This document shows positions 1 to 6,029 of a DNA stretch of 8,477 nt, piece after piece (within the stretch, counting starts at the first letter, position 1; every line of letters starts with the position of its first letter). The notes beneath the pieces were generated by a model. That model saw nothing but the letters and a program-made list of their open reading frames with translations, had not been told where the DNA came from and searched no databases. This stretch comes from JAICJJ01 sp039809985 (lineage in GTDB: Bacteria > Chloroflexota > Chloroflexia > Thermomicrobiales > UBA6265), in NCBI GenBank assembly GCA_039809985.1, contig JBDHWC010000115.1:1-8477 (forward strand), written 5' to 3'. The position numbers and the translations under genes were made by a program.

Positions 1-154
1 GGCCCCGGGGCTGTCCGGACCCCGGCCCGCTCGCCTCGCGGGAGAGCCCTTCGCCGCGGCGGCGGCTGGGCGACAGCTCCCGCGGCAGGCCACCGCCGTC
101 CGCCGCTTTCGCCCGCCGGGCGCAACCTTGGCCGGCTCGGGGGGACGTGCGCGA

Positions 155-179
155 TCAGGTCGCCCGCGCGCGGGCCTGA
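155..179 (-). terminator. Hairpin just after the Cys-rich gene, possible terminator
   Basis: Arms TCAGG (155-159) and CCTGA (175-179) pair, and CCCG/CGGG continues the stem inside, with a 3-nt bulge. An alternative is the perfect 14-bp palindrome at 162-175. It begins 7 nt past the stop codon of the minus-strand gene. There is no T-run after it on the minus strand, so it is not a textbook intrinsic terminator. It may only stabilise the 3' end. Nothing else convincing was seen in 1-186. Confidence 0.35.
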
Positions 180-186
180 CCGCGAG

Positions 187-1998
187 CTAGCACGGCGCGA
201 TGCAGGCGCTGATCTCGCTCTCGACGACGCAGGCGGTGCCGGTCGCGCAGTCGGCGTTGCTTTGGCAGTAGTTGTGGCAGTTCGGGTCGGTGAAGGGGGA
301 GCAGGGGAAGAACCTCCCGCACAGGTAGTTGTTGCTGCCGTCAACCGACCCGGAGCATTGCCCGCCGCACCCGGCCGAGCAGCCGCCGCACGACAGGCCC
401 GACGTGATCTGGAAACAGCCCCCGTTCACGCATTGGTACCCGCCGGGGCAGTTCGACGCGTCGCAGACGCCGAACACGCAGCTGCCGTCGACGCAGGTCG
501 CCCCGGCCGCGCAGCACGCCCCGTCGCAGATGTCGGCGCAGCGGCCGTCGCAGCAGCCCCAGCCCGCCGGGCAGGCGTGGCCGCAGGCGGCGCAGTTCGC
601 CGGGTCGGAGGGGAGACTCGCGCACACCCCGGAGCAGCAGGTCTGCCCGGAGGGACAGGCGCCGCAGTCGAGCGTGCCGCCGCAGCCGTCGCCGAGCGTG
701 CCGCACTGGCCGGGCTGGCACGTCTGCGGGGTGCAGCAGTTGCCCGCGTCGCAGACTTGGCCACGGTCGCAGGTGTTGTCGCAAATGCCGCAGTTCTCGG
801 GGTCGGTCTGGCGGTTGGTGCACTGGTCGCCGCAGCAGGTCTGGCCCGCGGCGCAGCACTCCCCCGCCGCCTCGCAGCAGAACGCGGCGGCGCAGCACGT
901 CGCCCCGCAGCACGTCTCGCCGGACGGGCAGCAGACCGAACCGCAGCACGTCTGCCCGCTCGGGCAGCAGGTGCCGGCGCAGCACGACTCGCCGGCCGCG
1001 CAGTGCGTCCCGTTCGGGCCGCAGGCCGGGCCTTGGCAGACGCCGTCCTGGTCGTCGCAGGTCTGGCCGTTCGGGCAGGTCCCGCAGGACCCGCCGCAGC
1101 CGTCCGGGCCGCACGTCTTCCCTTGGCAGTCCGGCGCACACTGGCACCGCCCCTTGCGGCAGGTCGACTGCGGCCCCGTGCATGCCGCGCACGCCGCGCC
1201 GCCCGTGCCGCAGGCCTGCTCGGTGTTCCCCGGCTGGCACGTGCCGTTGCTGCCGCAGCACCCGTTCGGGCAGGTCGAGGACGAGCAGGCCGGCTGGCCT
1301 TGGCATTGGCCGTTGGTGCCGCAGGTCTGGCCGGGCAGGCAACTGCCGCAGGTGCCGCCATTGCCGCAGCCGTCGGGGCCGCACGCCTTCCCGCCACAGT
1401 TCGGGGCGCAGCAGAGACCGCCCCGGTTGCACTGGTTGGACGGGGCCTCGCAGCAGCCGGCCTCCGGGCAGCAGCCGGTCGCCGCAGGGCTGCACGACTG
1501 ATTGCCGCAGGTGAACGCCTTGGCGGCGCACTGCTGGCCGAAGCAGTTGCCGGTGCAGCAGTCGCTGTTCTGGCCGCATGCCTCGCCGTTCTCCGCGCAG
1601 CCGAGGGTCGACGTGCAAGTCCGGTTGTCGCAGTGCCGGGTGCAGCACTCCTCGTCGCGCGAGCAGGCGTGGCCGTTGTCATGGCAGGACTGGCCGTGCT
1701 TCTGGCACTTCCGGTGCTTGCTGACGCAGCGACCGTGGCAGCGCCTCTTGCCCGACGGGCATGGCCTGCCGTCGGTTGTCGCATCCGCACCGGCGGACGC
1801 GTCCGCCCGGCGCGAGTGAGCGGACTGGGGGGATCGGTCTCGTGACGTGACGTGGTGGCGGTTCGTGCGGTCCGTCGCCGTTGCGGACAGTTCCAAGGCG
1901 CCGGCAACGGCACCGCCGAGCAGCGTGGCGAGGGTGGCGCGGCGCGAGGCCCGGTGGGACATCGCGCGAATCAGGCGATCAAACCGGGTCGGGTCCAC
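187..1998 (-). CDS. Exported, extremely cysteine-rich repeat protein with Tat-like signal
   Basis: A 603-residue protein of unknown function, predicted to act outside the membrane. The GTG start at 1998 is chosen because GGGAGGAC lies about 6 nt upstream and because the resulting 'DPTRFDRL' N-terminus looks like a recurrent opening of thermomicrobial exported proteins (recollection, not a search). Residues 18-20 are S-R-R, followed by a hydrophobic stretch to about residue 41, which resembles a twin-arginine signal. Residues about 42-75 are a polar Arg/Ser/His-rich linker. From about residue 79 to the C-terminal Cys I count about 112 cysteines, roughly one residue in five. Three modules share a C-x-GK-x-CGPDGCGG-type pattern (about residues 195-232, 285-320 and, degenerate, 424-453). 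A core at about 337-393 is built from Cys-Cys pairs every 5-8 residues. Two 'DP-x-NC-x-x-C' turns follow (about 397 and 464). No catalytic motif is visible. It could be a disulfide-armoured surface or adhesive protein, or a metal binder; both are guesses. It has its own promoter, separate from the upstream transporter. Confidence 0.8.
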   Translation of the reverse strand: MDPTRFDRLIRAMSHRASRRATLATLLGGAVAGALELSATATDRTNRHHVTSRDRSPQSAHSRRADASAGADATTDGRPCPSGKRRCHGRCVSKHRKCQKHGQSCHDNGHACSRDEECCTRHCDNRTCTSTLGCAENGEACGQNSDCCTGNCFGQQCAAKAFTCGNQSCSPAATGCCPEAGCCEAPSNQCNRGGLCCAPNCGGKACGPDGCGNGGTCGSCLPGQTCGTNGQCQGQPACSSSTCPNGCCGSNGTCQPGNTEQACGTGGAACAACTGPQSTCRKGRCQCAPDCQGKTCGPDGCGGSCGTCPNGQTCDDQDGVCQGPACGPNGTHCAAGESCCAGTCCPSGQTCCGSVCCPSGETCCGATCCAAAFCCEAAGECCAAGQTCCGDQCTNRQTDPENCGICDNTCDRGQVCDAGNCCTPQTCQPGQCGTLGDGCGGTLDCGACPSGQTCCSGVCASLPSDPANCAACGHACPAGWGCCDGRCADICDGACCAAGATCVDGSCVFGVCDASNCPGGYQCVNGGCFQITSGLSCGGCSAGCGGQCSGSVDGSNNYLCGRFFPCSPFTDPNCHNYCQSNADCATGTACVVESEISACIAPC

Positions 1999-2082
1999 GT
2001 CGTCCTCCCGAGAACACGCCTCCGCCCGCCGTGCTCGGCAGCAGTCCACCAACGCAGCCGACCCGTGTGGTAGTGAGCACGC

Positions 2083-2112
2083 ATCATAGCGGCATTCGGC
2101 GGGAGATGGGAA
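2083..2112 (-). promoter_or_regulatory. Candidate sigma-70-type promoter of the Cys-rich gene
   Basis: Read on the minus strand, TTCCCA (2112-2107, four of six matches to TTGACA) is followed after 18 nt by TATGAT (2088-2083, five of six matches to TATAAT). A start near 2076 would give a leader of about 78 nt before the GTG at 1998. The 219-bp gap after the transporter gene and this separate promoter suggest independent transcription. TATGAT stands out in very GC-rich DNA. Confidence 0.5.
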
Positions 2113-2217
2113 CGACAGGGCCAAGGCACGCCGGGGCAGGCCACACGCCCGAAGGAGCACCTCCCCGGGCGTCGGGGTCGCGGGTCAGGGATGATCCGGC
2201 GCCTCTCGACGCCTCGC

Positions 2218-3525
2218 CTACCGGACCAGCCGGGCCCCCGGTGCCAGCACCGTCGTCTCGCTGTCGGCATCTGAGGTGCGGCCGATCAGCAGCGCCATCC
2301 CGGCGGCGACGAGGCAGAGCAGCCCCGCGCCGACGAAGGCGACGACGTAGTCGCCGAACAAGGTGCGGACGATCCCCGCGAACGACGCGGCGGAGGCCGC
2401 GCCGAGCTGGTGGGCGGCGAAGACCCAGCCGTAGAAGACCGCGCCGTTCTCCCGCCCGAACAACTTGGTGCTGAGGGCCACGGTCGGCGGCACCGTCGCC
2501 ACCCAGTCGAGCCCGTAGAAGACGACGAAGACGATCAGCGCCGCGTTCGGCAGCCCGAACGCCGCCGGCAGGTAGAGCAGCGACAGCCCGCGCAGGCCGT
2601 AGTAGAGGAACAGGAGCTTCCGGCTGTCGTAGCGGTCGGTCAGCCAGCCGGAGGAGACGGTGCCGACCACGTCGAAGACGCCGATCAGGGCGAGGAAGCC
2701 GGCGGCGGTCGTCTCCGCCATCCCGTGGTCGACCGAGGCCGGGATCAGGTGGGTGCCGATCAGGCCGTTGGTGCTCGCCCCGCAGACGAAGAAGGTCCCC
2801 GCCAGCAGCCAGAAGTCGCGCTTGCGGACGGCGAGGCCCAGCCCGGCGAACGCGGTGCCGATCGGGTTGGCGACCGGCGCGAACGGCGGGTCGGCCTCGG
2901 TCGCGCCGTAGGCCCGCTGCCCGACGTCCTCCGGCTTGTTCCGCATCAGCAGCAGCACGACCGGCACCGCGGCCAGCGCCGAGACGGCGATCGCCACCGA
3001 GACGGTCCGCCACCCCTCCGTCGTCGCCAAGTGGGCCAGCCCCGGCAGGAAGACGAGCTGGCCGGTCGCGCTCGCCGCCGTCAGCGCCCCCAGCACGACG
3101 CCGCGCCGGGCGACGAACCAGCGGTTCGCCACCGTCGCCGAGAAGATCCCCGCCATGCAGCCGGTGCCGAGCCCGACCACCACCCCCCAGAGGAGGACGA
3201 GCTGCCACGGTTCGGTCATCCGGGTCGTCAGCAGCGCGCCGGCGGCGACGACGGCGAGGGCGGTGGCGACCACCGCCCGCACCCCGTAGCGGATCATCAG
3301 CGCCGCCGCGAACGGCCCGGTCAGGCCGAACAGCAGCAGGTTGACCGAGACCGCGAGCGAGATCGTCGCCCGGCTCCAGCCGAACTCCTGCTCCAGCGGC
3401 ACGATCAGGATGCCGGGGGTCGAGCGAAAGCCGGAGGCCGCGAGGAGCGTGAAGAAGGTGACGGCGGCGACCACCCACGCGTAGTGGAAGCGCGGCGCGG
3501 CCGGGAGCGGCGCGGGTGACGGCAT
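2218..3525 (-). CDS. MFS transporter, oxalate/formate antiporter-like
   Basis: A 435-residue integral membrane carrier, a normal length for the major facilitator superfamily. The first helix region, 'FHYAWVVAAVTFF' followed by a conserved loop ending 'LEQEFGWSRATIS' (about residues 13-55), is typical of the oxalate/formate antiporter and monocarboxylate-type MFS group. Hydrophobic segments recur through the chain, with a polar central loop at about residues 195-220 carrying 'NKPEDVGQRAYG', a common feature of that group. The second half has a degenerate motif A, 'SGWLTDRYDSRK' (about 292-303). The start at 3525 is preferred over an in-frame ATG at 3621, because the extra 32 residues are unlike a membrane protein and overlap the predicted promoter; GAGG lies about 11 nt upstream of 3525. 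The substrate is probably an organic anion, but this cannot be fixed from sequence. It stands alone between the repeat array and the Cys-rich gene. Confidence 0.9.
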   Translation of the reverse strand: MPSPAPLPAAPRFHYAWVVAAVTFFTLLAASGFRSTPGILIVPLEQEFGWSRATISLAVSVNLLLFGLTGPFAAALMIRYGVRAVVATALAVVAAGALLTTRMTEPWQLVLLWGVVVGLGTGCMAGIFSATVANRWFVARRGVVLGALTAASATGQLVFLPGLAHLATTEGWRTVSVAIAVSALAAVPVVLLLMRNKPEDVGQRAYGATEADPPFAPVANPIGTAFAGLGLAVRKRDFWLLAGTFFVCGASTNGLIGTHLIPASVDHGMAETTAAGFLALIGVFDVVGTVSSGWLTDRYDSRKLLFLYYGLRGLSLLYLPAAFGLPNAALIVFVVFYGLDWVATVPPTVALSTKLFGRENGAVFYGWVFAAHQLGAASAASFAGIVRTLFGDYVVAFVGAGLLCLVAAGMALLIGRTSDADSETTVLAPGARLVR

Positions 3526-3617
3526 GGCGTGAGCGACCTCTGTCGCCGGCGGTGCACCGGCCCGACTGCGTAACCCCTGGCAATGCCGACACCGGTTACC
3601 GACCGGCACCCCCACCA

Positions 3618-3646
3618 ACACTATCGAACGGGAAGCGACCTGTCAA
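3618..3646 (-). promoter_or_regulatory. Strong candidate promoter of the MFS transporter gene
   Basis: On the minus strand a perfect TTGACA (3646-3641) is followed by a 17-nt spacer and TAGTGT (3623-3618), which keeps the first T, second A and last T of the -10 consensus. Transcription would start near 3611, leaving a leader of about 85 nt before the ATG at 3525. The left edge of the repeat array lies only about 15 bp upstream of the -35 element. Confidence 0.55.
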
Positions 3647-3660
3647 CGGCCAACGACGGA

Positions 3661-4170
3661 CCGCGAGCGGCTCGCCGCAGGGGGAACTTGGCTCCCCCGG
3701 ATCAATTGCTCCCCCCCTCCCCTCGCAGGCTGACAAGGGGAGGTATCCGTTCGGACGCGGCACCCGCGCCTCGCGGCAGGGCTCGCCGGGACCGCCCCCA
3801 TCCCCCGGCCCCTCTCCCGCGGCGGCCTGACAGGGGGAGGTATCCGTTGGAAAGCCGTCGCGCAGCGACAATCCGGGGGTCTGGGGGAACCGAGTTCCCC
3901 CCGAGCCACGTGCTCTCCTTCCCCCCTCGCGAGGGCTGACAAGGGGAGGCATCCGATGGGAAGCGGCCGCGCAGCGGCAATCCGGGGGTCCGGGGAGGGC
4001 TTGGCCCTCCCCCGATTCATTTGCTCCCCCTCTCCCGCGGCGGCGGGAGAGGGGGTTCGGGGGTGAGGGCGGTCCCGGCAGACCCGGTCGCGAGACCCGG
4101 ATACCACTATCCCTTGGATACCTCCCCTTGTCAGCCATCGCCATGGGAGAGGGGGCCGGGGGGTGAGGGA
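3661..4170. repeat. Non-coding tandem repeat array with conserved hairpins
   Basis: The 654-bp gap between the transporter and aminotransferase genes is mostly repeats. A core, CTGACAAGGGGAGGTATCC and variants, occurs directly at 3730-3750, 3827-3847 and 3936-3956 and inverted at 4116-4134. Unit 3827-3935 and unit 3936-4044 are both 109 bp and align end to end without obvious gaps at roughly three-quarters identity by eye. Unit 3730-3826 is a shorter, diverged 97-bp copy, and 3661-3729 is a partial one. Each full unit has a small hairpin (3857-3869; 3966-3978) and a larger G-run/C-run hairpin (3883-3901; 3992-4012; weaker at 3680-3698). Long open frames cross the array on both strands but follow the repeat, not a protein family. 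The origin is unknown; REP-like or degenerate non-autonomous mobile sequence is possible. Confidence 0.85.
4026..4055. terminator. Perfect 13-bp GC-rich hairpin in the repeat array
   Basis: Arms 4026-4038 (CCCCCTCTCCCGC) and 4043-4055 are exact reverse complements around the 4-nt loop GGCG. It lies about 125 bp past the stop of the aminotransferase gene, so it could end that operon's transcript, but no T-run follows on the minus strand. The right arm begins a 25-bp motif (4045-4069) that recurs exactly 100 bp further on (4145-4169, two mismatches). GGGAGAGGG followed by GGGGTGAGGG resembles a dispersed repeat seen in many GC-rich genomes (recollection), so the hairpin may be part of a repeat rather than a dedicated terminator. 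Confidence 0.4.
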
Positions 4171-4179
4171 GCCCCAACC

Positions 4180-5364
4180 TCAAATCCGTGCCCGCTCCGT
4201 CGCCGCCCCTGCCGGCAGCGCGTCGAGGAAGCGCGCCATCCGCTCCAGCGCGGCTTCCAGTTGCGGCAGCGCAGTGGCGTAGGCGCAGCGGACGTGGCCG
4301 TCGCCCCCCGCCCCGAAGGCGTCGCCGGGGACGACCGCCACCCGCCCCTCTGTCAGCAGCCGCTCGGCAAAGGCCTGCGACGAGAGGCCGGTGGCCGCGA
4401 CCGAGGGGAAGGCGTAGAACGCGCCCGCCGGCAGGTGGCAGGTCAGGCCCAGCCGGTTCAGGCCGCTGACGAAGAGGCGGCGGCGCGCGTCGTAGTCGTC
4501 GATCATCGCCTGCACGTCGCGGTCGGGCACCCGCAGCGCCTCGATCGCCGCCTCCTGCGCCTGCCGGCTGGCGCAGAGCGCGGTGTACTGGTGGATCTTC
4601 GTCATCGCCGCCAGCAACGGGCGCGGCCCCGCCGCGTAGCCGACCCGCCAGCCGGTCATGCCGTAGGTCTTGCTGAAGCCGTTCAGGAGCAGCGTCCGCT
4701 CGGCCATCCCCGGCAGGGTCGCCATCGGCACGTGCGGCGCGTCGTAGCTGAGCCGGTCGTAGACCTCGTCGCTGACCACCAGCAGGTCGTGGCGGCGGGC
4801 GACGTCGGCGAGCGCCTCCAGCGCGGCCCGGCCCAGCACCGCCCCGGTCGGGTTGCTCGGGCTGTTGAGCACGATCGCCTTCGTCCGCGGCGTCACCAGC
4901 CGCTCGGCGACCGCCGCCCGCGGCACGAAGCCGTCCGCCGCCGAGGTCGGCAGCGAGACCGGCACCCCGCCGGCGAGCGCGACGCACGGCGGGTAGGCGA
5001 CGTAGCACGGCTCGGCGACCAGCACCTCGTCGCCGGGGTCGAGCAACGCCCGCAGCGCGAGGTCGAGCCCCTCGCTGACCCCGACCGTGACCAGCACCTC
5101 GTGGGCGGGGTCGTACTCCAGCCCGTAGCGCCCGCGCAGCGCCGCCGCGATCGCCTGCCGCAGCTCGAGCAGGCCGCTGTTGGCGGTGTAGGAGGTGCGG
5201 CCCCGCTCGAGGCCGTAGATGGCCGCCTCGCGCACCCGCCACGCCGTCCCGAAGTCGGGCTCGCCGACGCCGAGCGAGATCACGTCGTCCATCTGGCTGA
5301 CGACGTCGAAGAAGCGGCGGATCCCCGACGGGGGAATCGCCTCCACCGCGCGCGAGAGCTTCAT
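4180..5364 (-). CDS. Class I/II PLP-dependent aminotransferase
   Basis: A 394-residue fold-type I aminotransferase that moves an amino group between an amino acid and a 2-oxo acid in the cytoplasm. Length and motifs are complete. They include 'ISLGVGEPDF' near residues 29-38, Y59 in the substrate and cofactor region, 'SPSNPTG' with N171, 'SDEVYDRL' with D199 and Y202 contacting the PLP ring, the Schiff-base lysine K232 in 'SKTYGMTGWR', R240 after it, and R359 near the C-terminus, the expected carboxylate-binding arginine. This pattern fits the AspC/PatA/AlaT-like subgroup; whether the amino acid is aspartate, alanine or a branched or aromatic one is not readable here. Its ATG overlaps the stop of the Lrp-type gene (ATGA, 5361-5364), so the two are almost certainly cotranscribed and translationally coupled. 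The C-terminal 'ATERARI' tail is short and unremarkable. Confidence 0.93.
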   Translation of the reverse strand: MKLSRAVEAIPPSGIRRFFDVVSQMDDVISLGVGEPDFGTAWRVREAAIYGLERGRTSYTANSGLLELRQAIAAALRGRYGLEYDPAHEVLVTVGVSEGLDLALRALLDPGDEVLVAEPCYVAYPPCVALAGGVPVSLPTSAADGFVPRAAVAERLVTPRTKAIVLNSPSNPTGAVLGRAALEALADVARRHDLLVVSDEVYDRLSYDAPHVPMATLPGMAERTLLLNGFSKTYGMTGWRVGYAAGPRPLLAAMTKIHQYTALCASRQAQEAAIEALRVPDRDVQAMIDDYDARRRLFVSGLNRLGLTCHLPAGAFYAFPSVAATGLSSQAFAERLLTEGRVAVVPGDAFGAGGDGHVRCAYATALPQLEAALERMARFLDALPAGAATERARI

Positions 5365-5867
5365 GGGGCCACCGCCAGTCGGTCGTCGTCGCCGGCCACC
5401 TCGGACCAGACCACGTGCTGCTCCTTGTAGACCTTCAGTTGGAAGTGGGTGTTGGTCGCCGTCACCCGGTCGATCGGCGCCAGCTTCTCCGAGACGAAGG
5501 CGGCGACCTCCCGCATCGTCCCCGCCTCGACCACCACCCGCAGGTCGTGACCGCCGGAAACGAGGTGGACCGAGCGGACCTCCGGGTGGCGGTAGATGCG
5601 GGCGGCGACCTGGTCGAAGCCGACGTCGCGCTGCGGCGAGACGCTGACGTCGATGAACGCCACCACCCGCTCGCGGCCGGCCCGGTCCCAGTCGACGATC
5701 GCGGTGTAGCCGCGGATCACGCCGTCCCGCTCGCAGGCGGCGATCTCGGCGGCGATCTCCGCCGCGGTCGCCCCGGTCATCTCGGCCAGTTGCGCCGCCG
5801 TGCGCCGCCCGTCGGCCTCCAGCGCCCGCAGCACCTTGCGCCGCAGTTCCCCCGGCTCACCGGCCAC
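5361..5867 (-). CDS. Lrp/AsnC-family transcriptional regulator
   Basis: A 168-residue regulator, the usual size for the family. Residues about 7-58 form an AsnC-type winged helix-turn-helix ('LRALEADGRRTAAQLAEMTG' through 'ERDGVIRGYTAIVD'). Residues about 67-150 form the RAM effector-binding domain, with 'VSGGHDLRVVVEA' (about 103-115) matching the conserved glycine-rich turn that binds amino-acid effectors in this family. The GTG at 5867 is chosen because GGGAGG sits about 8 nt upstream. A GTG at 5876 is too close to that site, and an ATG at 5978 adds residues encoded by the upstream repeat block. The gene leads directly into the aminotransferase, a common pairing in which the regulator senses a substrate or product of its partner. 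The target and effector are inferred, not shown. No clear promoter was found between 5868 and 5912. Confidence 0.92.
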   Translation of the reverse strand: MAGEPGELRRKVLRALEADGRRTAAQLAEMTGATAAEIAAEIAACERDGVIRGYTAIVDWDRAGRERVVAFIDVSVSPQRDVGFDQVAARIYRHPEVRSVHLVSGGHDLRVVVEAGTMREVAAFVSEKLAPIDRVTATNTHFQLKVYKEQHVVWSEVAGDDDRLAVAP

Positions 5868-5912
5868 CGTCCCCACCTCCCGTTCCGCGGCAGTGTGGCG
5901 GGGGCGAGTCGA

Positions 5913-6029
5913 GAAGTCGAGGAGTGTGGCTGGCGGCTGATAGCTGATGGCTGGCGGCGAAAGGCCGCGACCCGGCACGACCCCCGACCCCCGACCCCCG
6001 ACTCCCCGACTCCCCGACTCCTCGACTTC
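5913..6029. repeat. Repeat block bounded by 13-bp perfect inverted repeats
   Basis: GAAGTCGAGGAGT (5913-5925) and its exact reverse complement (6017-6029) flank 91 bp. The right arm overlaps the last two codon positions of the transhydrogenase stop. Inside are about 4.5 copies of a heptamer close to GGCTGAT (5928-5962) and three exact CCCCCGA heptamers (5981-6001), followed by 8-mer variants. No target-site duplication is visible. It could be a MITE-like insertion or an expanded intergenic short-repeat tract such as the heptamer repeats known from cyanobacteria; neither is proven. Confidence 0.7.
5981..6015 (-). other. Putative G-quadruplex motif, minus strand
   Basis: On the minus strand five G-runs of 4, 4, 5, 5 and 5 bases are separated by loops of 4, 4, 2 and 2 nt. 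This satisfies the standard four-tract rule with one tract to spare. It begins 12 nt past the transhydrogenase stop codon and precedes the Lrp gene, so it would be present in RNA from either gene if they share a transcript. Confidence 0.55.

Noticed and set aside
1..30. GC-rich stem at the extreme left edge (CCGGGG/CCCCGG) as a terminator
   Set aside because: The stem is only 6 bp with a 9-nt loop and no T-run, and such pairing is frequent by chance at this base composition.
262..1845. Long plus-strand open frames (for example 262-1845 and 329-1501) opposite the Cys-rich gene
   Set aside because: Their translations are biased Ala/Arg or Gln/Pro strings that mirror the Cys codons on the other strand; they lack a ribosome site or family resemblance.
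1999..2160. Extension of the Cys-rich protein to an in-frame ATG at 2160
   Set aside because: The extra residues have no signal or family character, cover the TATGAT promoter, and the GTG at 1998 has a strong ribosome site.
3596..4107. Open frames on both strands through the repeat array, such as minus 3643-4107 and plus 3583-3939
   Set aside because: Their Pro/Arg/Gly sequence follows the DNA repeats in several frames at once, which fits non-coding repeat DNA without stop codons rather than a protein.
3730..4134. CRISPR array
   Set aside because: The repeats are only four, 97-109 bp apart, imperfect, one is inverted, and the sequence between them is itself conserved rather than unique spacers. 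No cas gene is nearby.
4021..5430. 469-residue plus-strand open frame opposite the aminotransferase
   Set aside because: It is antisense to a gene with complete catalytic motifs, and its Arg/Val/Ala-rich translation resembles no family.
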